From CBDFKF01 sp965248765 (GTDB taxonomy: Bacteria; Pseudomonadota; Alphaproteobacteria; VGEJ01), in contig CBDFKF010000004.1 of NCBI GenBank assembly GCA_965248765.1, positions 496,001 to 560,000 of the forward strand: a stretch of DNA of 64,000 nt, written 5' to 3'. Below are positions 52,630-59,237 of the stretch, one piece after another (position 1 is the stretch's first letter; each line of letters opens with the position of its first letter). The translations under genes and the position numbers were made by a program. The notes under the pieces were generated by a model, which saw only the letters and a program-made list of their open reading frames with translations, had not been told where the DNA came from and ran no database searches.

Positions 52630-53891
52630 GTCACGTCCCTCGCCGCTTCGATGAAGACGGCCGCGATCTGGGGGATGATCGAGTTTCCCGCGCCACGGAG
52701 GACACCGACGCGCGAGATGGGGCCGAGTCCATCCATTGCATCGGGTAGCCTTGCAACCAAAGGCTGAATGCCGGATTCAATGCGCCGCGATTTTCCGTCG
52801 GCGCAAGGGATAAGCCCGCTGTCGTCCCAAGGTCGTTGTTGCCCCCCTTCCTCGCGGCTTCCTTCAGGGCTCCCTCGCGGCTTCGACTCGCTCTTTTCCC
52901 GTCCGACTGACGGGGCGTCGCCCATCCCCATCCAGCCATCGCTGCCTGTTGGTCCAGGGGATGTCCCGTATCGTGGAGCCTTGGCGGGAGTGATCCACGT
53001 CTGCCGTCTACGCTTGTTGGTGTTGACCATCCAGCCAACTTCGCGGCCCCATTTAACGCTAGACTCCGGCCGTAATGCTTCGTCGGCGCATTGTCCCCAT
53101 CTGTGGAACCAGGGGTCGGCCAGCCCGCCATCTTCGCCACCGCTTCCAGCCCCATCTGAACCTTCTTGCCCTTGTGGTAGGCCGTCGCTCCCTTCATCTC
53201 GGCATGCGCTATCGACCGTCCCCCGTTCGGAACGTTCGGCGTCGGCCAACCCGCCATGGATGCCGCTGCGCCCAGCGTCAGCCCTGCGCCGTTCCCGTTG
53301 CCGTGCTTCTCTTTCAACCGCTCCAAGCGGCTCAGATGCTTCTCGGGATCGCAGCCCACGTTCATCGCTTGCGCATCCGGCGTCGGCCAGCCGATTGGCG
53401 ACGAACCACAGTCGCTGCCGGATATGCGGTGCGCCGACGCTGTGTGCGCCCAGTACGACCGCCCCGACGGCGTACCCTTCTCCTTCCAGGTCTGCCGATA
53501 CTCCATCGAGCCAGCCGTGCCCAATCGCGCTCGCAACTTGTTCGCCAATAGTGACGACAGGTCTGCACTCGCGGATGAGCCGGAAGAACTCGGGCCACAG
53601 ATGCCGAGGGTCATTTGTTCCGGCTCGCTTGCCAGCCGCGCTGAAGGGCTGGCAAGGGGGAGAGCCCGTGAAGACGGGTCGGTCGTCGGGCCATCCGGCG
53701 AGGCGGAGGGCGTATGACCAGCCGCCGATGCCGGCGAAGAAGTGGCACTGACCGTAGCCTCGAAGGTCATCCGCTGAGACCTCGCGGATGTCGCGCTCGT
53801 CCACGTCGCCCGGCGCGATGTGGCCCGCGGCCATCAGGTTGCACAGCCACGCGGCGGCATAGGGGTCGATCTCGTTGTAGTAGGCCGCCAC
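52626..53891 (-). CDS. DNA cytosine-5 methyltransferase
   Basis: This 421-residue C5 methyltransferase has motif I FFAGIGGWSYALRLAG (51-66), motif IV SPPCQPFSAAGKR with catalytic Cys80, a motif VI-like TIGEQVAS, motif VIII PHIRQRLWFVA and motif X GNSIIPQIAAVFIEA. A long low-complexity stretch (about 175-380) holds the target-recognition region and has GGLADAE-type segments. It starts at GTG immediately after the upstream stop. Another reading frame of 379 codons is open across nearly the whole gene. Confidence 0.88.
   Translation of the reverse strand: MAAYYNEIDPYAAAWLCNLMAAGHIAPGDVDERDIREVSADDLRGYGQCHFFAGIGGWSYALRLAGWPDDRPVFTGSPPCQPFSAAGKRAGTNDPRHLWPEFFRLIRECRPVVTIGEQVASAIGHGWLDGVSADLEGEGYAVGAVVLGAHSVGAPHIRQRLWFVANRLADAGCASDERGLRSREASEPLGAVEREARQRERRRADAGRSGIHGGLADAERSERGTVDSACRDEGSDGLPQGQEGSDGAGSGGEDGGLADPWFHRWGQCADEALRPESSVKWGREVGWMVNTNKRRRQTWITPAKAPRYGTSPGPTGSDGWMGMGDAPSVGREKSESKPRGSPEGSREEGGQQRPWDDSGLIPCADGKSRRIESGIQPLVARLPDAMDGLGPISRVGVLRGAGNSIIPQIAAVFIEAARDVT
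52631..53770 (-). CDS. Overlapping +1-frame ORF inside the C5 methyltransferase gene
   Basis: The 379-residue frame lies entirely inside the methyltransferase gene, shifted by one base. It has repeated AGWPTP segments (four clear copies) with a Gly/Asn-rich linker (KHGNGNGAGLTLGAAASMAG). It ends LNPAFSLWLQGYPMQWM followed by a Ser/Arg tail. I recall very similar hypothetical proteins (WPTP repeats, LNPxFxxWLMGxP end) annotated in many temperate phages. Either this is a real overprinted gene or a recurring shadow of conserved methyltransferase DNA. Confidence 0.4.
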   Translation of the reverse strand: MTFEATVSATSSPASAAGHTPSASPDGPTTDPSSRALPLASPSARLASEPEQMTLGICGPSSSGSSASADLSSLLANKLRARLGTAGSMEYRQTWKEKGTPSGRSYWAHTASAHRISGSDCGSSPIGWPTPDAQAMNVGCDPEKHLSRLERLKEKHGNGNGAGLTLGAAASMAGWPTPNVPNGGRSIAHAEMKGATAYHKGKKVQMGLEAVAKMAGWPTPGSTDGDNAPTKHYGRSLALNGAAKLAGWSTPTSVDGRRGSLPPRLHDTGHPLDQQAAMAGWGWATPRQSDGKRASRSREGALKEAARKGGNNDLGTTAGLSLAPTENRGALNPAFSLWLQGYPMQWMDSAPSRASVSSVARETRSSPRSRPSSSKRRGT

Positions 53892-54089
53892 TCACGTCGA
53901 CTCCGTGATATCGAAACAGCGCCAACCGGACCGCCCAGGCCCCTTCTTGGTAGGGTGCTGGAGATTTTCGACGCGAAAGCGCCTCGAGCAAAAGTCACAC
54001 CGCTGGACGGTTACGTGAGCGACCACATTCCGCCCCGAAGGAACATGGTCCTTTAGGCCATCGCATTTGCACTTGGTGCTCTTGCTCAC
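53892..54089 (-). CDS. Small Cys-rich phage protein
   Basis: This 65-residue protein has cysteine pairs CKCDG and RCDFCSRRF, likely a zinc-ribbon-like unit. It starts at GTG overlapping the RusA stop (GTGA) and ends immediately before the methyltransferase start, so the three genes are coupled. Function unknown. Confidence 0.65.
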   Translation of the reverse strand: MSKSTKCKCDGLKDHVPSGRNVVAHVTVQRCDFCSRRFRVENLQHPTKKGPGRSGWRCFDITEST

Positions 54090-54526
54090 GCCGCCTCCAC
54101 GTCTACGAGCGGCGTTACGGTGACGACAAGGCCCGGCGTCAGGCCATAGCGCTTGTCCGCCTTGACGACGACGGCCTGGGAATCGTCCTTGAATACGATG
54201 CCGTTGCAGGCATCCATCGCGGCCTTGATGAAATTGTCGAGGTCGGGCCGCTTGGTGGGCACGATTTCGCTCTGCCGGGCCTTCGCCGAGCGCTTGCCCG
54301 ACCACGAGCTCGGGATCGGCAGCAGGGCCGTTACCTCGACCTCGAGGGGGCCTTCGATCGGCGCCCGCCCCGCCATGGCCTGTTGAGCGGCCATCCGCGC
54401 ATGAGCCTCGTACTTGCGCGTGGCGGCCGGCGTGAAGGCCATCGCGCGGCCGTTGACGCTGCCGATCCGGGGCCTGCCCTTCGGCACCGGCCGACCGCAG
54501 ACGACGATGGTGACGGACTCGGTCAT
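54086..54526 (-). CDS. RusA-family Holliday junction resolvase
   Basis: This 146-residue RusA-type endonuclease has CGRPVPKGRPRIGSVNG and the acidic active-site block RPDLDNFIKAAMDACNGIVFKDD, with Asp95, Asp97 and Asp106. RusA dimers resolve Holliday junctions during phage recombination. The ATG at 54526 gives the standard length. It is coupled to the next small gene. Confidence 0.87.
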   Translation of the reverse strand: MTESVTIVVCGRPVPKGRPRIGSVNGRAMAFTPAATRKYEAHARMAAQQAMAGRAPIEGPLEVEVTALLPIPSSWSGKRSAKARQSEIVPTKRPDLDNFIKAAMDACNGIVFKDDSQAVVVKADKRYGLTPGLVVTVTPLVDVEAA

Positions 54527-54638
54527 ACCCGCATCAGGCGTGCGGTTGCGTCCCTGCGACCTCGGTGGGCACCGGGAACAGATCGCCCTGGGAGCCGGGA
54601 ATCGCCGGTGCACGCCAGGCTCTCATGAAACAGGCTGT

Positions 54639-55061
54639 TCATTGCGCCCCCATCGCCCGCGCCTGGGCTTCGATCCCGCGCGACAGCTCCAAGAGCTTGG
54701 GCGCCGTCTCGGCACGATCTACGTGGCAGAACTTCCCGTCTCTCAAGCGTTCCAGAAGGTCGTGGGCAGCAGCGACCAGATCGCTCGCCATACCTCGGGG
54801 ATCGGCATCGGCAACAGCCACACGCTCGACCCCGCCCAAGCCAGCAGGCGCCAGAAGCTCGCTCGCGAACGCCGCCGCCGGCATGCCGGCAAAAGGTCGC
54901 AGATCGACCAAGGCGATTTCGTCCGCCCACACGGCGCATCCGCAGGCGGAAACCACTTGGTAGACCGGACGGTCGCCGTCATAGCCGGACCCGATCACCT
55001 TGGCCCGCAACGGCGGGAAACCCGGCCACGTCACCAGAACGGGGGTGCCGAGGGGGAGCAT
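54639..55061 (-). CDS. Hypothetical phage protein
   Basis: This 140-residue protein has an N-terminal SH3-like part (GTPVLVTWPGFPPLRAKVIGSG) and a helical C-terminal part (ASDLVAAAHDLLERLRDG). It was not recognised. Its position between RusA and the early region suggests an accessory replication or recombination role by inference only. Confidence 0.6.
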   Translation of the reverse strand: MLPLGTPVLVTWPGFPPLRAKVIGSGYDGDRPVYQVVSACGCAVWADEIALVDLRPFAGMPAAAFASELLAPAGLGGVERVAVADADPRGMASDLVAAAHDLLERLRDGKFCHVDRAETAPKLLELSRGIEAQARAMGAQ

Positions 55062-55149
55062 CAGGCAGGGGTCCTCAGTGAGACGGAGGCACCCCCGGTG
55101 ATAGGATCAGCGCTTCCACACAACCGATCAATCAACGGAGGTGCCCCCT

Positions 55150-55458
55150 ATGGTCATGGACCAACCAACTCTCACGAGCGAGCAACAATTTGCCACCACA
55201 TTGGCAGTCGCGCTGTCTGTCGGCTCCCTGATCGAGAAGCTCGACGAGGCAGGGGCGTTGGACAAGGAGGGCGTGAGAAGCGCCATTGGCCAGGCGTCCC
55301 TAAACGGTTTCAGCAAGGAAGCTGCCATGATTTTCAACGCGGTTCGCGCCCTTGCGTCGGGCGAGATCTACAATCCTCCGGAGCAGCCGGGTCGCGAGTA
55401 TCCCGCGTGGTTTCGGGGCATTTTGGAGGGCGGCAAAAGTCGAGACGAGCAGAGCTGA
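55150..55458 (+). CDS. Hypothetical phage protein
   Basis: This 102-residue, mainly helical protein (SEQQFATTLAVALSVGSLIEKLDEAGALDKEG) starts at ATG 55150, nine bases after GGAGG. A GTG at 55141 is too close to that site. Its 3' end overlaps the convergent gene at 55334 by 125 bases. No family was recognised. Confidence 0.6.
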   Translation: MVMDQPTLTSEQQFATTLAVALSVGSLIEKLDEAGALDKEGVRSAIGQASLNGFSKEAAMIFNAVRALASGEIYNPPEQPGREYPAWFRGILEGGKSRDEQS

Positions 55459-55636
55459 ATTCAGTCAGGGCGCCGTCCCGTTCCACGAAGATCCTGAGCA
55501 CGCCATCTGCAAACGAGGCCCTCATGGCGACGAAAGTTCCGGCAGGGCGGGCGGCTGCTTTCGATCCCGCGATGGGGAGCATCGCCGCCACCGGCGTAGC
55601 CGCCAACAGTCCGAACAGCCGCCGCCGCGTCAGCAT
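55334..55636 (-). CDS. Small protein with Tat-like signal peptide
   Basis: This 100-residue frame has a twin-arginine signal (TRRRLFGLLAATPVAAMLPIAG). The stop of the upstream HTH gene and this ATG share a base (TGATG), which supports translation. The C-terminal third overlaps the convergent gene on the other strand. Function unknown. Confidence 0.5.
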   Translation of the reverse strand: MLTRRRLFGLLAATPVAAMLPIAGSKAAARPAGTFVAMRASFADGVLRIFVERDGALTEFSSARLDFCRPPKCPETTRDTRDPAAPEDCRSRPTQGREPR

Positions 55637-55829
55637 CAGGCTGCGTCCTCGAAAAAGTCGTTGGGCCTCACCGCGCCGTCGGTCGCATCGATGATTCGGC
55701 GCATGGTTTTCTCAGATGGGAGCACTCTGCCGTGCACTGCTCGAGAGGCTGTCGAAGGCAGGATTTCCGCACGCCGCGCAAATTCGGAAATCGAGAGGTT
55801 CTCTTGGTTAAGATATCGGCCAGCTTCAT
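55636..55829 (-). pseudogene. Cro-like HTH repressor with 1-base deletion
   Basis: From ATG 55829 the frame reads MKLADIL and then shifts near 55808. The other frame continues NQENLSISEFARRAEILPSTASRAVHGRVLPSEKTMRRI to the stop at 55636. This is a typical 64-residue XRE/Cro fold. The distance of 194 bases is one short of a whole number of codons, fitting loss of one A in TTAAACC. As written the repressor would not be made. Confidence 0.65.
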
Positions 55830-55916
55830 GACAAACAGAGGCGTTTGTAGCGCACGGTGTTGTCGTTGGAGACGGTGCGCTCCTGCTGCACGCAGAGGAT
55901 GTCGTCGAAGCGCGAG
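55826..55916 (-). pseudogene. C-terminal scrap of an integrase-core transposase
   Basis: The minus strand encodes RFDDILCVQQERTVSNDNTVRYKRLCLS and a stop. The pattern of ERTVxNDNTVRY is characteristic of the C-terminal region of DDE integrase-core transposases. Only about 30 codons remain. It lies between the HTH repressor and the gene on the other strand, whose 5' end it probably replaced. Confidence 0.5.
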
Positions 55917-56303
55917 CCGCCCAAGGCCGTCGAGGCCCAGCCGCCGATCGATCCTGAGACGGGTGAAGTCCTGCCGCCTTCGGCGATCAAGGTCGGCATC
56001 ACCGAGGACAACCAGCCGGACTGGCAGGCGTGGACCGTGACGTTCGCCGCCGCTTTGAACGCGGCACAAACGGTTGACGAGATCGACGCTTGGATGAACG
56101 AAAACAAAGACCCGCTTAACAATCTAAAGGCCGGCAGCGGCTACGAGAACAGCGAGGCGAACGTGAAACGATGCCAGGATCGGCACGCCCGCTTGTTAGC
56201 GCTGGCCGACGATCATCGCGCCACGCTGGCCGACACGCCCACCGATCTCCCCGCCGAGGTCGCCCAGGGCGATCCCGATCCCGACGTGCTGGCGGCGGGG
56301 TGA
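55899..56303 (+). CDS. Phage protein, probably 5'-truncated (possible recombinase C-terminus)
   Basis: The 134-residue frame starts inside antisense transposase DNA and then reads IDPETGEVLPPS, DWQAWTVTFAAALNAAQTVDEIDAWMNENKDPLNNLK and a helical tail. I recall similar C-terminal regions in phage ssDNA-annealing (Erf-like) proteins, but the core domain is missing. It ends in TGATG contact with the next gene. Function uncertain. Confidence 0.5.
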   Translation: MSSKREPPKAVEAQPPIDPETGEVLPPSAIKVGITEDNQPDWQAWTVTFAAALNAAQTVDEIDAWMNENKDPLNNLKAGSGYENSEANVKRCQDRHARLLALADDHRATLADTPTDLPAEVAQGDPDPDVLAAG

Positions 56304-56616
56304 TGGAGATGAATGTGGACACTTCAACTAGCATCGAACCGGAAGCGGCAACACGGAGTCCGCGCGCGAAGCCTATCTATGAATGCATTGATGGCGACTT
56401 CCTCATCCGCCTCGCGCGGAATGATATTCACCCTGTAGAGATTTCGATAATTTGCGATCTCCGGGATACTTGCGCGGAGATGTTGGAGGCGCTGAAAAAT
56501 TTGCTCTTGGATATCATGCGGACAACTGTAGCAAATTGCTCGTCCATGGCTTGGAGTGTGATTGCTTCAAGAGCATTGCGTGCGCCGCGCTGGCTAAGGC
56601 GAGGGGCGAGCGATGA
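56303..56616 (+). pseudogene. Small phage gene with likely frameshift
   Basis: ATG 56303 opens a frame reading MEMNVDTSTSIEPEAATRSP and CDLRDTCAEMLEALKNLL. Near 56506 coding character moves to another frame (GYHADNCSKLLVHGLECDCFKSIACAALAKARGER) that stops at 56616, overlapping the next ATG as ATGA. Without the shift the frame runs to 56713 with poor sequence. The DNA is AT-rich compared with its surroundings. Confidence 0.45.
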
Positions 56617-56828
56617 GCGACCTTGCCGATCTATATCCGGGTTGCTCGCACATATGCTGTGGTGCTTGCGACGGCAAGGGGACCGTCGGGACTTTTGTCA
56701 ACCTCCCGGATGAGTGCTGCCAGTGTGACGGTTCTGGGCGTATCTGGTGCCACGAGAAATCGCGCGTGGTGGCGAAGTGGCCCGGCGGCTCCTTCCTCGG
56801 CAAGGCAGACCACGGCCATGCCCGTTGA
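56613..56828 (+). CDS. Small zinc-finger-like phage protein (CxxCxGxG)
   Basis: This 71-residue protein has two DnaJ-type cysteine motifs, CGACDGKG and CCQCDGSGRIWC, expected to bind one zinc. It is one link in a run of overlapping small phage genes. Function unknown. Confidence 0.7.
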   Translation: MSDLADLYPGCSHICCGACDGKGTVGTFVNLPDECCQCDGSGRIWCHEKSRVVAKWPGGSFLGKADHGHAR

Positions 56829-57255
56829 AATCCTTATGCGCGCCGAACGCGGCAAGCTCGCGCCGGTGGACATGATCGGCGTCGAGGCGCTGGACGGCGT
56901 GCCCGACGGCGCGACGCTACGGGTGAAATGGACGCGGCCGCGCAATGTCGGTCATCACCGCCTTTTCTTCGCGTTGATCGACGTGGTGTTCCAGGCGCAG
57001 GACCGCTTCGCCACGAAGGACGATTTGCTTGACGCGCTCAAGATCGCGTTGGGGCACTACAGCGTGTGGCGGATCGGCGAGCGCGAGGTTCTGCGGCCCA
57101 AGTCCATCAGCTTCGCGGCGATGGACCAAGCCGCGTTCGAGAAATTCTATTCGGCCGCCGTGGCGCTCATTCTCGAAAAGGTGCTGCCCGGCGTGGATCG
57201 CGCCGACTTAGATGCGCGGGTGCACGAGATATTGGATGGGAGGCAGGCGGCATGA
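56818..57255 (+). CDS. DUF1367-like phage protein
   Basis: This 145-residue protein has the DUF1367-type pattern KWTRPRNVGHHRLFFALIDVVFQ, followed by LKIALGHYSVW and a helical end. DUF1367 proteins occur in lambdoid phage recombination regions, with unknown role. It overlaps both neighbours (11 and 4 bases). Confidence 0.75.
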   Translation: MPVEILMRAERGKLAPVDMIGVEALDGVPDGATLRVKWTRPRNVGHHRLFFALIDVVFQAQDRFATKDDLLDALKIALGHYSVWRIGEREVLRPKSISFAAMDQAAFEKFYSAAVALILEKVLPGVDRADLDARVHEILDGRQAA

Positions 57256-57431
57256 GCACCCGCGACAAGGCGCTGGCGGAGATGTTGGAGGCCCGCGCCG
57301 ATCGTCACAAGATAGGCGAAGAAGCGGCCGACGTTGCCAACATGGCGATGATGGTCGCTGACGTTTGCGATGCTCTTGACCTAGACACAGCCCGCGCCGC
57401 CTTGGCCGAGGGGCAGGAGGGTGGGGAATAG
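57252..57431 (+). CDS. Small phage protein
   Basis: This 59-residue helical protein (RDKALAEMLEARADRHKIGEEAADVANMAMMVADVCDAL) starts in ATGA overlap. The pattern resembles the end of small MazG/NTP-pyrophosphohydrolase-like helices (EEAADVANMAMM), but it is too short for a functional enzyme. Function unknown. Confidence 0.6.
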   Translation: MSTRDKALAEMLEARADRHKIGEEAADVANMAMMVADVCDALDLDTARAALAEGQEGGE

Positions 57432-57758
57432 AGCTTATGGTCGCGCGCAGTCAGAGGGTTGCCAGGAGTGTCCGCCCGATGGCTGATGCCAGCCGGTCCC
57501 AGCCGGCCGCGCGACCGCCAGCTTATGGGGAAGGGTGTTCCGTTGGCTGACGCACCTGACGACGGCGAGAAAGTTAGGGCAGCGCACCCTAGCAGCAAGC
57601 CATTGCCTAACAGGCTCAGACCCGTCGTTACCCCGCCAGCTTATGGGGAGGTCGCCATGGCTTCCACGGGCGCCTTCGGGCTCTCGGACAAAGAGCTTTT
57701 GCCGGATGAAGCGAGCCATGCGCTATCCGTGCCCTCCCCGCCAACCTAGGAGTATGGG
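57432..57758. other. Gap with 17-bp direct repeats; no supported gene
   Basis: Frames exist on both strands but none shows a start, composition or motif that I trust. CCGCCAGCTTATGGGGA occurs at 57515-57531 and again at 57633-57649, 101 bases apart. It may hold a promoter region for the following genes. Confidence 0.5.
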
Positions 57759-57977
57759 ATGAGCTTCGTGAAACTGCGGGTCTTCGCAAACGGCTGTCCT
57801 AGCGGCGGGCTAGGAAATAGAGCCGACGTGATAGTAAACACCGATCTTATTAGGACCGTCTGCGATGGGCAGTGCGGTGGCTATCGAGCGACGATCATCG
57901 AGTGGGTGGACCAGAGAAAAACCCCGCTGTTCTCGCCAATGAGTCCAACGGAAGTCATGGAGGCGTTGAACCGATGA
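57759..57977 (+). CDS. Small phage protein
   Basis: This 72-residue beta-rich protein has VNTDLIRTVCDGQCGGYRATIIEWVD and the end MSPTEVMEALNR, a layout seen in small phage proteins that place a short sequence before an EVMEAL-type helix. AGGAG lies upstream. The next gene starts in ATGA overlap. Function unknown. Confidence 0.6.
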   Translation: MSFVKLRVFANGCPSGGLGNRADVIVNTDLIRTVCDGQCGGYRATIIEWVDQRKTPLFSPMSPTEVMEALNR

Positions 57978-58195
57978 CCACGCCGCTTGAGGCTGCCTAT
58001 AGGGCTTACAACAAGGAGTGGGATGGACCTCGTGAACTGGGAACGGGCGATCCGGTAGGTGCTGCCATTCTCGCCTTCCTCGCCGCAGCGGGGGAGGATG
58101 GTCAGTGCCGAGACCGATTAGCTGAAGCATTTTGCGAGGGTGGGATAACGGCCGCCCTCACGGCGCTGAGGGGGATGGCGGCGCCTAGTGACTGA
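57974..58195 (+). CDS. Small phage protein
   Basis: This 73-residue protein (LEAAYRAYNKEWDGPRELGTGDPVGAAILAFLAAAG) was not recognised. It is coupled to the genes on both sides by short overlaps, which supports translation. Confidence 0.55.
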   Translation: MTTPLEAAYRAYNKEWDGPRELGTGDPVGAAILAFLAAAGEDGQCRDRLAEAFCEGGITAALTALRGMAAPSD

Positions 58196-58907
58196 CCGCC
58201 TGCTCACGATGGACGACGTCGCCGAGCGCCTGCGCTACACGGGCCGCCATGCGGCGCGCACCGTGCGCAAGCTCGTCATTGACGTGCGGGCGCCTCACCG
58301 CCGGCGCGGCCGGTGTATGCTCATGACCGAGCGCGACTTCGGCGGTGGGCACATGATGGAGCGGGCCTTTACCGGCTTCGCCGCGATCGCGCCACCGGAG
58401 GCTTGGTACGCGGTCTTGCACGTGAAGCCGGACGTGCCGCTTGCCGCGGCCGAATCGACGTATCGCCTACTGTCGAAGCGCTACCACCCCGACCAGCCCG
58501 ATGGCTCGCACGAGAAGATGCAGGCGCTGAACCGTGCCATCGACGAGGCCCGCCGCGCCCATGCCACCAACGAGGGCGGGGACGACTGCCGGCAAGCACG
58601 GCCATGCCTGAGCGCGGCCCGTGGTGCGATGGCGAGAGGAGGCCGCGTGATGGCGCTCACCTCTGAGTGGATTGACGGTCATCGCGAGCCGAAGTGCCTG
58701 CCAGATGCCGACTATCCGGATGGCAAGGACATCGACATTTCGGGGGTGGTGGGCCGGACGTGCTCACTGGATCTCGAGTATCCGGCGCCGCGCTGCGGCA
58801 TCTACTTAGTGCGCTGTACCACCTGTGGGCACCGGGTGGCGCTAACGACCGCGGGCCGACCGGATGATCCGCGGTCGATCACGATCGGATGCCTGCTGCA
58901 TGCCTGA
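58188..58907 (+). CDS. Fusion of HTH, J-domain and Cys-containing segment
   Basis: This 239-residue frame joins three units. Residues 1-40 resemble an excisionase-type winged helix (LTMDDVAERLRYTGRHAARTVRKLV). Residues 70-128 form a J-domain with the HPD tripeptide (YRLLSKRYHPDQPDG). Residues 155-239 hold a segment with VRCTTCGHRVAL. In other phages the HTH and J-domain proteins are usually separate; the joint at residues 45-60 is poor in structure. A deletion may have fused them. An internal ATG (MALTSEW) could start the last part separately. Confidence 0.6.
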   Translation: MTDRLLTMDDVAERLRYTGRHAARTVRKLVIDVRAPHRRRGRCMLMTERDFGGGHMMERAFTGFAAIAPPEAWYAVLHVKPDVPLAAAESTYRLLSKRYHPDQPDGSHEKMQALNRAIDEARRAHATNEGGDDCRQARPCLSAARGAMARGGRVMALTSEWIDGHREPKCLPDADYPDGKDIDISGVVGRTCSLDLEYPAPRCGIYLVRCTTCGHRVALTTAGRPDDPRSITIGCLLHA

Positions 58908-59061
58908 TATCGCCATGTGCATGGACCACGAGTGCCCCAGCCGCGAGCGGTGCTGGCGGTATACGGCGCTACCGGATCACTACCAGATATACATGGAGTT
59001 TCAACGAGAGCCAGGTGCTGACCGATGCTCTCGCGCAGCCACGGCCAAATCTGGGCGATGA
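58900..59061 (+). CDS. Small Cys-rich phage protein
   Basis: This 53-residue protein has CMDHECPSRERCWRYTALPD and a final DRCSRA. Four cysteines suggest a small metal-binding unit. It resembles short phage proteins with CPSRxxCxRYTAxPD. It overlaps both neighbours. Confidence 0.65.
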   Translation: MPDIAMCMDHECPSRERCWRYTALPDHYQIYMEFQREPGADRCSRAATAKSGR

Positions 59062-59237
59062 GCGCAAAGCTCGACATCACCCGCGCCCAGGCCAAGGCGC
59101 TCGCCGCTGCCGCCAAGGCAATGAACTGCATCTTCGAGATTGAGCGCGACGGTACGATCTATCGGGTGATTCCCGAAGCATGCCTGCCGGCGGAACGACC
59201 ACCGCCAATTGACAGCAACGAGGACTTCCGTCTGTGA
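59058..59237 (+). CDS. Small phage protein upstream of integrase
   Basis: This 59-residue protein has a helix (RAQAKALAAAAKAMNCIFEIERDGTIYRVIP) and is coupled to the integrase by GTGA. Its position directly before the integrase could suggest an excisionase-like or regulatory role, but no DNA-binding motif was recognised. Confidence 0.6.
   Translation: MSAKLDITRAQAKALAAAAKAMNCIFEIERDGTIYRVIPEACLPAERPPPIDSNEDFRL

Noticed and set aside
52768..53751. 327-codon open frame antisense to the C5 methyltransferase
   Set aside because: It is Pro/Ser/Arg-rich with no family motif, and GC-rich genes routinely leave the opposite strand open.
54534..54626. 31-codon minus-strand frame between RusA and the next phage gene
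   Set aside because: It is plausible as a phage mini-gene but there is no evidence beyond an open frame.
57435..57749. Short frames on both strands of the gap
   Set aside because: No ribosome site, no recognisable domain and no coupling with neighbours.
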